Assembly (NCBI GenBank): GCA_024699205.1
Contig: JAILQA010000403.1
Span: 1-5,676 of the forward strand
Direction of reading: 5' to 3'
DNA: 5,676 nucleotides
Source of the DNA: Treponema sp.
GTDB taxonomy: Bacteria; Spirochaetota; Spirochaetia; Treponematales; Treponemataceae
The position numbers and the translations under genes were made by a program. Shown here one piece after another: positions 1 to 5,296 of this stretch. The number at the start of each line of letters is the position of its first letter. Position 1 is the stretch's first letter. The notes beneath the pieces are model-generated. The model worked only from the letters and a program-made list of their open reading frames with translations. It had not been told where the DNA came from and did no database searches.

Positions 1-141
1 ATTGGTTTGAACTATGTATCTTGTTCACCATTCCGTGTACCACTTGCTCGTCTTGCTGGTGCTCAGGCTGTTATTAAGGCTAATGCTGCAGCTAAACCTG
101 CTGCAAAAGCTCCTGCAAAGAAGCCTGCTGCAAAGAAATAA
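1..141 (+). CDS. ppdK: Pyruvate, phosphate dikinase, C-terminal end (partial)
   Basis: The frame is open from the left edge to TAA at 139-141 and gives 46 residues. The segment [19 protein letters not shown] matches the C-terminal end of the PEP-binding barrel of pyruvate, phosphate dikinase, the cytoplasmic enzyme that interconverts pyruvate, ATP and phosphate with PEP, AMP and pyrophosphate. The Cys in SCSPFR (residue 8 of this fragment) corresponds to the active-site acid/base Cys of the family (Cys831 in the Clostridium symbiosum enzyme). Family members usually end a few residues after ARLAAAQA. Here about 20 more residues follow, made almost entirely of Ala, Lys and Pro in a repeated [10 protein letters not shown] pattern. 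The related enzyme PEP synthase has a different C-terminal end, so the dikinase assignment is fairly secure despite the short fragment. The gene is followed at once by a hairpin array and a terminator. Confidence 0.9.
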   Translation: MGLNYVSCSPFRVPLARLAGAQAVIKANAAAKPAAKAPAKKPAAKK

Positions 142-182
142 CCGCTAGGCTGACAGTCACTTTCGTGACTGCAGTCTAACGG
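142..182 (+). repeat. Hairpin 1 of the ppdK 3' region (bulged A)
   Basis: A long inverted repeat starts at the first base after the ppdK stop codon. CAGTCAC (154-160) pairs with GTGACTG (165-171) around a TTTC loop. A153 is unpaired. TAGGCTG (146-152) then pairs with CAGTCTA (172-178) with one G-T pair. After a C145/A179 mismatch, CCG (142-144) pairs with CGG (180-182). That is 17 base pairs around a 4-base loop. No T-run follows, so it is not by itself a standard intrinsic terminator. It could protect the 3' end of the mRNA or bind a protein. Confidence 0.75.
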
Positions 183-187
183 ATTTA

Positions 188-212
188 TCTCCCGACGCTA
201 ACGCGCGGGAGA
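188..212 (+). repeat. Hairpin 2 of the ppdK 3' region (bulged A)
   Basis: TCTCCCG (188-194) pairs with CGGGAGA (206-212), and CGC (196-198) pairs with GCG (203-205) around a TAAC loop. A195 is unpaired. This gives 10 mostly G-C pairs. It is followed by AACTAG rather than a T-run, so termination here is unlikely. The unpaired A sits in the same GaC context as in hairpins 1 and 3. Confidence 0.7.
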
Positions 213-222
213 AACTAGTTTC
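211..222. repeat. 12-bp perfect palindrome GAAACTAGTTTC
   Basis: GAAACTAGTTTC is identical to its reverse complement and links hairpin 2 to hairpin 3, sharing two bases with hairpin 2. Its role is unknown. It could be a dimer-binding site at the DNA level or simply a remnant of the repeat-rich tract. A second perfect palindrome, GGTTTAAACC, lies at 253-262 and overlaps the right arm of hairpin 3. Confidence 0.6.
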
Positions 223-223
223 A

Positions 224-257
224 AAACCGACAAACTCGCTTTGCTCGTTTGCGGTTT
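224..257 (+). repeat. Hairpin 3 of the ppdK 3' region (bulged A)
   Basis: AAACCG (224-229) pairs with CGGTTT (252-257) and CAAAC (231-235) pairs with GTTTG (247-251). A230 is unpaired. The 11-base loop TCGCTTTGCTC can close a further GC/GC pair around TTT. This loop differs at only two of 11 positions from the terminator loop at 279-289. AAACC, not a T-run, follows the stem, so it is not an obvious terminator. Confidence 0.7.
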
Positions 258-267
258 AAACCACTGT

Positions 268-304
268 AAAAGGAAACCTTGCTTCGCTCGGTTTCCTTTT
301 TTTT
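268..304 (+). terminator. Intrinsic terminator after ppdK
   Basis: AAAAGGAAACC (268-278) pairs perfectly with GGTTTCCTTTT (290-300) around the 11-base loop TTGCTTCGCTC. Eight consecutive T residues run from 297 to 304. An 11-bp stem directly followed by a T-run is the standard Rho-independent arrangement, and it should end ppdK transcription. It also has an A-run on its left side, so it could in principle act on the opposite strand too, but no minus-strand gene approaches it. Confidence 0.9.
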
Positions 305-386
305 ATGCTTCCTGGAGTTTTATCCTGTAATTATCTGGTTAAACCTTTATATAACAAAATATTATTAGTACCTTATCATTCTTTCC

Positions 387-415
387 TTGTGTTTTAGAGA
401 TTTGCCGAGTAGAAT
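387..415 (+). promoter_or_regulatory. Sigma-70-like promoter of the chemoreceptor gene
   Basis: TTGTGT (387-392) and TAGAAT (410-415) are separated by 17 bases. The -10 matches the consensus at five of six positions and the -35 at three of six. Transcription would start near 421-423, leaving a leader of about 25 bases with the ribosome binding site. GCCGAGTA (404-411) resembles the -10 of flagellar sigma-28 promoters at six of eight positions, but no TAAA lies at the proper upstream distance, so sigma-70 is preferred. The rest of 305-386 is AT-rich with no gene or strong structure seen. Confidence 0.45.
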
Positions 416-433
416 TTCATTTATGCTTTTTAT

Positions 434-440
434 AAGGAGG
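434..440 (+). promoter_or_regulatory. Strong ribosome binding site of the chemoreceptor
   Basis: AAGGAGG is followed by a 7-base spacer (CAAAACT) and ATG at 448. This near-perfect anti-16S match fixes the start codon. Confidence 0.9.
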
Positions 441-447
441 CAAAACT

Positions 448-2334
448 ATGGAACATACCTTCGAAAATCGCGGAAAATTTAAGCCAATGACCTTTATATG
501 GCTTTTAGAGTGTTATATTACACCTGTTCTTTTGTTCGGGCCGGTTGCTATGTTTACAGGTGCTGTAAATGTAAGGGAATATGTTTCACTTGCTTTTGAT
601 CCCCTTTTGGATATTCTTGCAGTATTTGCCTTTATTGGAGTTCCTCTGGCAATGTATGCTTTGCTCAGAAGAAAGTTTCTGGCCTACGATGGCTCCGAAG
701 AATCAATCCGGTCAACCAACTTGTTTTTTAAATTCTGGTATAATGCAAACATTGCTCTTGTAATTATCTTTTATGCCTTGCTGGCTTTTGGAGTAATTAT
801 TCGTGCAAATCAGCTTGGTTTTCAGTTTGAGAATTTTGAGAGTAACAGGTCTTCTTTTGCTTCATGGCTTACTCTGCTCTGGGGTCTTGCCTTTGGAATC
901 TCTATGATTGGCTTTGTTCTGCTTCTTTCCGAGATAGATCGTTCACTTTTCTGGCTGCCTCATTATAAAGAAGTTCAGCTCATGTCTTTCAGTCAGCGCA
1001 CTAATGTTGTAATTTTACTTGCAATGGCTTCTTTGATTTTGAGTTTTGAACATGTAGTTTCGGTTCCAACAAATCTTATGAGGGGAACTCAAAATCTTAT
1101 GTTGACTAAACTGCTTCCTATTGGCGTTGTTTTTGCAATTACAAATCTTCTGAGTACCTTTTTTACAATTCTTTCTATTGGAAAGGGAATTAATGCAGTA
1201 AAGGAGCATACAGAAGAGCTTTCAAATAAAAATTATCAGATTCCTTCCCTTAAGGTTGAATGCCGTTGCGAGATTGGAGAGCTTGTAAACAATATTAATA
1301 TCTTCAGGGAAACAACAAAGACTCTTCTTTCTGATATGTCTGATTCGGCAAAATCTTCTACAGATAGTGCAGACAGTGTAAAAAAGAATATAACTTCTAC
1401 AATTATGAACGTGGACGGAATCTCAAAGAATATCGAGATTGTTCAACAGGAAATGGATAATCAGTCTGCGGGAGTAGAGGAGTCGAATGCATCTGTTCAT
1501 CAGATTGTAGAGAGAATCCGCGATTTAAACTCTCGAATTGAGTCTCAGTCTGCTGCAGTTACACAATCTTCTGCTGCCGTTGATGAGATGGTTGCGAATA
1601 TTAATTCTGTAAACAATATTCTTGAAAAAAATGTTACTGCTGTTAATAAGCTGGGCTCTGCTTCAGAGGATGGTCGTAATAAAATTCAGCATGCAGTTAC
1701 TGTTGCCGGTCAGGTTCAAGAGCAGTCCACAGGTTTGCTCGATGCAAGTAGAATCATACAGTCAATCGCCAGCCAGACAAACCTTCTTGCCATGAATGCT
1801 GCAATTGAGTCGGCTCATGCCGGTGACGCGGGACGTGGTTTTGCGGTTGTTGCCGATGAAATCAGAAAGCTTGCAGAGCAGTCTAATGACCAGGGTAAAC
1901 ATATTGATGAAAGCTTAAAGTCTCTTTCAGATTTAATTGGCCAGATTTCTGGAAGTATTACCGAGGTTCAACAACAGTTTGATGTAATTTATGAGCTGGC
2001 ACAGACTGTTTCTTCTCAGGAGCTTGTTATAAAAAATGCAATGGATGAGCAGAATGAAGGTAACAAGCAGGTGCTTGAAGCAATGAAGACAATTAATGAT
2101 TCTACGGTTGTTGTAAAAGATAATTCCAGCGAAATGCTTGATGGTGCTGACCAGGTAGTAAAGGAAATGACTTTACTTGCCGACGTAACCCGAAAAATTA
2201 CTGAGAGTATGCATATGATGACACAGAGTGTTGATAATATCAGCAGTGCAGTAAAACAGGTTGCTGACAGCTCTGATCAGAACCTTCAGAGCAGCCAGGA
2301 ATTAACTGGAAAGCTTGGAACTTTTGCTTTGTAA
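448..2334 (+). CDS. Methyl-accepting chemotaxis protein with multi-pass membrane sensor region
   Basis: This chemoreceptor should relay a signal to CheA/CheW and so to the flagellar motor. The start is set by the AAGGAGG at 434-440. About six hydrophobic segments lie at residues 14-38, 50-73, 95-119, 138-161, 187-205 and 222-245. The LLRRK after segment 2 favours a cytoplasmic N-terminus. No large periplasmic Cache or four-helix domain fits between them, so sensing is probably within or near the membrane. Residues 245-295 look like a HAMP linker, with an EIGEL signature at 275-279 preceded by the unusual Cys pair C272/C274. The cytoplasmic coiled coil runs from about 296 to 625. Its hairpin tip is at 436-478 ([13 protein letters not shown], then [17 protein letters not shown]), with His457 where enterobacterial receptors have Arg. 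Possible methylation helices surround E344/E345 and E534/Q535. The C-terminus lacks a CheR/CheB-docking NWETF-type pentapeptide. Ligand unknown. The gene stands alone, ending convergently with the minus-strand operon. Confidence 0.95.
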   Translation: MEHTFENRGKFKPMTFIWLLECYITPVLLFGPVAMFTGAVNVREYVSLAFDPLLDILAVFAFIGVPLAMYALLRRKFLAYDGSEESIRSTNLFFKFWYNANIALVIIFYALLAFGVIIRANQLGFQFENFESNRSSFASWLTLLWGLAFGISMIGFVLLLSEIDRSLFWLPHYKEVQLMSFSQRTNVVILLAMASLILSFEHVVSVPTNLMRGTQNLMLTKLLPIGVVFAITNLLSTFFTILSIGKGINAVKEHTEELSNKNYQIPSLKVECRCEIGELVNNINIFRETTKTLLSDMSDSAKSSTDSADSVKKNITSTIMNVDGISKNIEIVQQEMDNQSAGVEESNASVHQIVERIRDLNSRIESQSAAVTQSSAAVDEMVANINSVNNILEKNVTAVNKLGSASEDGRNKIQHAVTVAGQVQEQSTGLLDASRIIQSIASQTNLLAMNAAIESAHAGDAGRGFAVVADEIRKLAEQSNDQGKHIDESLKSLSDLIGQISGSITEVQQQFDVIYELAQTVSSQELVIKNAMDEQNEGNKQVLEAMKTINDSTVVVKDNSSEMLDGADQVVKEMTLLADVTRKITESMHMMTQSVDNISSAVKQVADSSDQNLQSSQELTGKLGTFAL

Positions 2335-2376
2335 TTTGTTATAGCCGTTACATTGAATTAACGTTCTTTTTGACAA
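2302..2376 (-). other. Possible micro-ORF behind a perfect Shine-Dalgarno sequence
   Basis: Just downstream of the S41-like gene the minus strand reads AGGAGG (plus-strand 2383-2388), then a 6-base spacer and TTG at 2376-2374. From this TTG a frame of 24 codons runs to TAA at 2304-2302, starting MSKRTLIQCNG and overlapping the end of the chemoreceptor gene antisense. The Shine-Dalgarno match and spacing are as good as those of real genes here. The product is very short, starts at TTG and resembles nothing I recognise. It may be a chance site or a relic of a lost third operon gene. Confidence 0.15.
2346..2371 (+). terminator. Weak candidate terminator after the chemoreceptor gene
   Basis: CGTTA (2346-2350) pairs with TAACG (2359-2363) around an 8-base loop, followed by TTCTTTTT (2364-2371). 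The stem is only 5 bp, so termination may be inefficient or need other factors. On the minus strand no T-run follows the stem, so it would not end the converging operon. Confidence 0.35.
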
Positions 2377-2402
2377 TAGTTTCCTCCTGTGTAATAAAAC
2401 AA

Positions 2403-4040
2403 TTACTGCAACTGCCATTTTTCGATTCCCTGGAGTGCCTCAGTTAGTTCAGGATCGTCAATAAGATTATTTAATGTATTAAGCAGATTGTAATGTGTTA
2501 CCCAATACTCCGGGAACCAGCCATAGCCTTCGCCATGGAAACTTGGGTGGTTAAAGGCTTGTGAGTGGCTTCGTGCAGTTGGAATGTAAAGCCAGAGTCC
2601 AGAGTTTGGTAAAACTTTCGTACATGGATCAATGTAGAAAACAGCTCCCTGCGTATTTTCTCCAAGGTGATGGATTTTTACATGTGCGTTTTCAGCAAGT
2701 TTGTTTAAAAATGCAAGAGAGTATTCCGAGCAGGATGCGGAATATTTATCTGTCAAAAAGTAAATATCACCGGAAAAATCAGCGGGTGGTAATTCTGAAA
2801 TCTTAGGCTTTGTAGATTTATATTTTATTGTTGTCTGATAAGGATAAATCATTTCAGCAAGGCAAGGCCAGAAAAGTTGTCGGTCTCTTATTTTTATCTG
2901 AGCCTTTTCATATCTCATAAAATCAGTTTCCTGTTCTTTTGCCTGTTTTCTGAATTTCATTTTTTTGATTTTTTCTTTAGAGTTTTTGATATTCCAATAA
3001 AAATGATTTTTTGCAAATTCTGGAGACATTACTGTGTGTTCGCCATCATCGATCATATTGGAAATAAAAGTAATTAAATCATAAGAAATATTTTCAGTTT
3101 TGTTGTAAAAAAGATATGTATAAAGCATAGCAGCCCGCCATAATTCTCCACCGCCATTACTTCGTAAATCAATAATAACCTGTTTTTTTCCAACTGATTT
3201 ATTTTTAGCATTTTCGCAGAGTGTTTTAAATTCCTGCTCGCCCATTACAGAGCCGCCATTAAATACAAAGTTCACAAGGGAAATATATAGGGTGTCTTTT
3301 GTTTCTCTCATACCCTGAAGTTTTCCTGCTGTGTCGAGTCTGTCATTTGTAATTACAGGAACAGTTACCTTTTTACCGTCAAATAAGAGGCTCAAATTAT
3401 TCAGGTTCTGGCGGGAAAGAGTTCCTATACGGTAGATTTTTTTATTTCCATCAAACCAGTCAAAAAGCATTGTGTCCGGGCCGGTATATTCCTGGCCAGG
3501 TTTTATATTGGCTGGAACATATTTGCCAAGAGCTTTGATTTTTTTTTCAGGCATCTTTTCGCGTTCATTCCTTAAAACAATGTATTTTGTCTTTTCGCCT
3601 GATTCAACAGCTTCTACATAAATATCAGAATAATACAGATAGTATGGAAATTTGGAACTACCACTAATTGCAAAATGCTGGTCTTCAATTGCATGATTAT
3701 TGATGATGTGCTTTTTAGCAGCGCTGATTAGAGTCCCGCTGTCATAGGTTTTTCCATGTTTATCTTTATCACAATCTTTTTTGATATCTGCAATGATCTT
3801 ATCGATGTCGTAGCCTTTTTCTACCATCTCAGGATATCCGCAGTATATTGTTGTCATATAATATTTGAGATAATCTAGATCTTCATCAAGCTCTTTTTCT
3901 GTGAGAATTTTTTTTGCCTTTGATTTAGTTACTAGTTTTTTTGACGGAACCGGACTTATAATATGACCGATTAAGGCTGCAAGAAAAACTGCAAGAATCA
4001 GAGAGCTGGGGATTATCCAGAATAAATGTCTTTTTCTCAT
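2403..4040 (-). CDS. Membrane-anchored S41-family peptidase-like protein
   Basis: The protein has 545 residues. Residues 7-29 form an N-terminal hydrophobic anchor after MRKRH, with no convincing cleavage site, so the body should lie outside the cytoplasmic membrane. S41 (C-terminal-processing/tricorn core) features are VIIDLRSNGGG at 288-298 and SASCSE at 434-439, where S436 aligns with the nucleophile. GENTQG at 460-465 and GYGWFPEYW near 505-513 match the family's GExTxG and GxxPD ends. DQH at 120-122 resembles the D-G-H motif of tricorn-type members. The Lys of the Ser/Lys dyad, expected after GExTxG, is Ala466, so a Tsp/CtpA mechanism is unlikely; a Ser/His mechanism or an inactive enzyme is possible. 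No PDZ domain is evident. The GGG-to-Ser distance is about 135 residues against about 60 in Tsp, owing to a Lys-rich insert near 350-410. The ATG at 4040 follows AAAAGGA (4051-4057) by 10 bases. It is the second gene of an operon, 18 bases after the lipoprotein gene. Confidence 0.8.
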   Translation of the reverse strand: MRKRHLFWIIPSSLILAVFLAALIGHIISPVPSKKLVTKSKAKKILTEKELDEDLDYLKYYMTTIYCGYPEMVEKGYDIDKIIADIKKDCDKDKHGKTYDSGTLISAAKKHIINNHAIEDQHFAISGSSKFPYYLYYSDIYVEAVESGEKTKYIVLRNEREKMPEKKIKALGKYVPANIKPGQEYTGPDTMLFDWFDGNKKIYRIGTLSRQNLNNLSLLFDGKKVTVPVITNDRLDTAGKLQGMRETKDTLYISLVNFVFNGGSVMGEQEFKTLCENAKNKSVGKKQVIIDLRSNGGGELWRAAMLYTYLFYNKTENISYDLITFISNMIDDGEHTVMSPEFAKNHFYWNIKNSKEKIKKMKFRKQAKEQETDFMRYEKAQIKIRDRQLFWPCLAEMIYPYQTTIKYKSTKPKISELPPADFSGDIYFLTDKYSASCSEYSLAFLNKLAENAHVKIHHLGENTQGAVFYIDPCTKVLPNSGLWLYIPTARSHSQAFNHPSFHGEGYGWFPEYWVTHYNLLNTLNNLIDDPELTEALQGIEKWQLQ

Positions 4041-4050
4041 AGTGCTGGTA

Positions 4051-4057
4051 TCCTTTT
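4051..4057 (-). promoter_or_regulatory. Ribosome binding site of the S41-like gene
   Basis: On the minus strand AAAAGGA precedes the ATG at 4040 by 10 bases. It lies in the 18-base gap right after the lipoprotein stop codon (4061-4059), so ribosomes finishing that gene could re-initiate here. Confidence 0.6.
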
Positions 4058-4058
4058 A

Positions 4059-5195
4059 TTAGAGTTCTTTTAAAGCTTGGGGAAGATAATTTATAAGGAA
4101 GCTTTCAAAATCAGGATAGGTGTTGCGGTTTGAAGTGTACACTTCGATCAGAGCAATAAGCTTATCAGGGTCTTTGTAAAAGTTGTTTGTTGTAATTGCG
4201 TTTTTAAATGCAGTTCCAATTTCTTCGTTTTCTTTTGCAATGTCAAAATCTAAAGAACATACAAGGGAAACAAGAGTTGCAGCAGTTCCTTTGACAATTG
4301 AGTCTGTTACCTTATATGTAATCTGATTTTCCTCGTAAATCGATTTTGTAAGTCTTGTAAGCTCTGCTGAGAGTAAATCCCAGTGTTTTTCAATCAGGGC
4401 ATAAATATATGAAACGGTGATATTTAATGTTGAATTGTAATAATTCCAATCATTATCTTTTATCCAGTATGCTCCGGCAATTTGATTTATTACAGTTTTA
4501 CCTTTTTGATCTGATAAAGGAAGAGGGAAATAATTTCCGGCTGTTAGTGTTGAACTATAGATCATATAATCTGGGCTTGAGTCTGCTGCAAAGAAATATT
4601 TTGAAATCCAGTCAGTGCATTTTTTGTTGGAAGATTGATAATCCTGTTCAGCAATTGCCTGCCGCTTGAGGTGAGGTTCATACAAAAGCCAGATTCGTGC
4701 ATAATTAGAAGAATTAGCAAAGTCATTAAACTGGGCAATAAATTGTTTAAGATTTATTCCTTTCCAGAAGCTTGTTAGTATTTCAGGCATTTCTTTCTGT
4801 TTGATTGTCATTTGGGTCATATCATCAGAAATATACTGGGTAATTGCAAGTGTAGAACGATAACTTTCTTTGTAGTTTTTAGCCCGGCTTTTAATTTCTT
4901 TTACAAAAGGATGATCTTTTTGTTTTGCAAAAAGATTATCAACACCATCAACGAACTGACCATATTCCTGGCCATAATAGTTGGTAGAAAAAGGTTCAAC
5001 TTCAGCAAGGCGAAGGGCAATCATAAGCAGCTCAAGTTTCGGGTCAACCTTTACTGTTATATTGTCTGTCTGGTAAACAATTGGCTTGATTTCTACAGGT
5101 GTGAGTTTAGTTTTTTTTGAACAGCTTGTAAAAAGTGAAGCCAGCATAATAAGTGATGCAAGGGCTGCGATTGTGGTGTGAAACAGTTTTTTCAT
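4059..5195 (-). CDS. Lipoprotein, tentatively DUF4932-like
   Basis: The protein has 378 residues. MKK, a hydrophobic stretch (8-22) and LFTSC with Cys25 form a type II signal peptide of the relaxed spirochaete kind, so the mature protein is probably a lipid-anchored periplasmic or surface protein. I tentatively relate residues 50-115 to DUF4932: KLELLMIALRLAEVE, a Tyr/Gln-rich stretch, a predicted helix ending in FAKQKDHPFV (H95), then a Tyr-Ser helix. Some members of that family, as I recall it, carry an HExxH zinc-binding motif. I see no such motif here; the nearest region is NITVSYIYALIEKHWDLL at 258-275. It could therefore be a non-catalytic relative, or the family call may be wrong. The rest is predicted helical and rich in Tyr, Asn and Lys. 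The ATG at 5195 follows AGGAG by five A residues. It is the first gene of an operon with the S41-like gene, which suggests a shared extracytoplasmic job. The role is unknown. Confidence 0.75.
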   Translation of the reverse strand: MKKLFHTTIAALASLIMLASLFTSCSKKTKLTPVEIKPIVYQTDNITVKVDPKLELLMIALRLAEVEPFSTNYYGQEYGQFVDGVDNLFAKQKDHPFVKEIKSRAKNYKESYRSTLAITQYISDDMTQMTIKQKEMPEILTSFWKGINLKQFIAQFNDFANSSNYARIWLLYEPHLKRQAIAEQDYQSSNKKCTDWISKYFFAADSSPDYMIYSSTLTAGNYFPLPLSDQKGKTVINQIAGAYWIKDNDWNYYNSTLNITVSYIYALIEKHWDLLSAELTRLTKSIYEENQITYKVTDSIVKGTAATLVSLVCSLDFDIAKENEEIGTAFKNAITTNNFYKDPDKLIALIEVYTSNRNTYPDFESFLINYLPQALKEL

Positions 5196-5200
5196 TTTTT

Positions 5201-5206
5201 CTCCTA
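5201..5206 (-). promoter_or_regulatory. Ribosome binding site of the lipoprotein gene
   Basis: On the minus strand TAGGAG is followed by five A residues and ATG at 5195. It supports the chosen start, which also gives a proper lipoprotein signal peptide. It lies a few bases downstream of the dyad at 5210-5238, so folding of that dyad could affect access. Confidence 0.8.
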
Positions 5207-5209
5207 AGT

Positions 5210-5238
5210 GTCATTGTCCGGCTTGATAAGACAATCAC
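5210..5238 (-). promoter_or_regulatory. Interrupted dyad in the leader of the lipoprotein operon
   Basis: GTcATTGTC (5210-5218) and GACAATcAC (5230-5238) are inverted repeats, 8 of 9 positions paired, separated by 11 bases. In minus-strand RNA they can form a stem-loop whose base is 4 bases from the TAGGAG ribosome binding site. As DNA, 9-base half-sites with centres about two helical turns apart (20 bp) would suit a dimeric repressor placed just downstream of the promoter. I cannot tell which applies. Confidence 0.45.
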
Positions 5239-5246
5239 CATTTTTT

Positions 5247-5274
5247 CTTTTATTATATAATATAGTCCTGTCAA
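5247..5274 (-). promoter_or_regulatory. Candidate promoter of the lipoprotein/S41 operon
   Basis: On the minus strand a perfect TTGACA (5274-5269) is followed after 16 bases by TAAAAG (5252-5247), four of six matches to a -10. A perfect TATAAT (5257-5252) overlaps it but lies only 11 bases from TTGACA, too close for normal use with that -35. Transcription would begin near 5240, just upstream of the dyad at 5210-5238. Confidence 0.4.
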
Positions 5275-5296
5275 AATCCGTTTTTATTGGGTGGAA

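Noticed and set aside
174..344. Integron attC-like site (GTCTAAC at 174-180, GTTAAAC at 338-344, bulged hairpins between)
   Set aside because: The two 7-mers fit the loose core patterns but are not complementary to each other, lie 170 bases apart, and the hairpins between are independent rather than one long imperfect stem. No cassette gene or integrase is present.
305..386. Riboswitch or small RNA gene upstream of the chemoreceptor
   Set aside because: The stretch is AT-rich with only a trivial GGTT-A-AACC palindrome at 337-345, and it lies upstream of the likely transcription start.
404..411. Flagellar sigma-28 promoter (GCCGAGTA) for the chemoreceptor
   Set aside because: The -10-like octamer matches at six of eight positions, but the bases 15 upstream are CCTT instead of TAAA. 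The sigma-70 pair at 387-415 is a better fit.
4812..5120. 102-codon plus-strand open frame inside the lipoprotein gene
   Set aside because: It lies wholly antisense to a well-supported lipoprotein gene, has no ribosome binding site, and its Phe/Ile/Asn-rich translation is what antisense reading of Lys/Asn/Glu-rich DNA gives. The other short antisense or off-frame open stretches within the chemoreceptor and S41-like genes were rejected for the same reason.
5252..5274. Minus-strand promoter made of perfect TTGACA and perfect TATAAT
   Set aside because: The two hexamers are only 11 bases apart, too close for sigma-70. TTGACA with TAAAAG at 16 bases was listed instead, with modest confidence.
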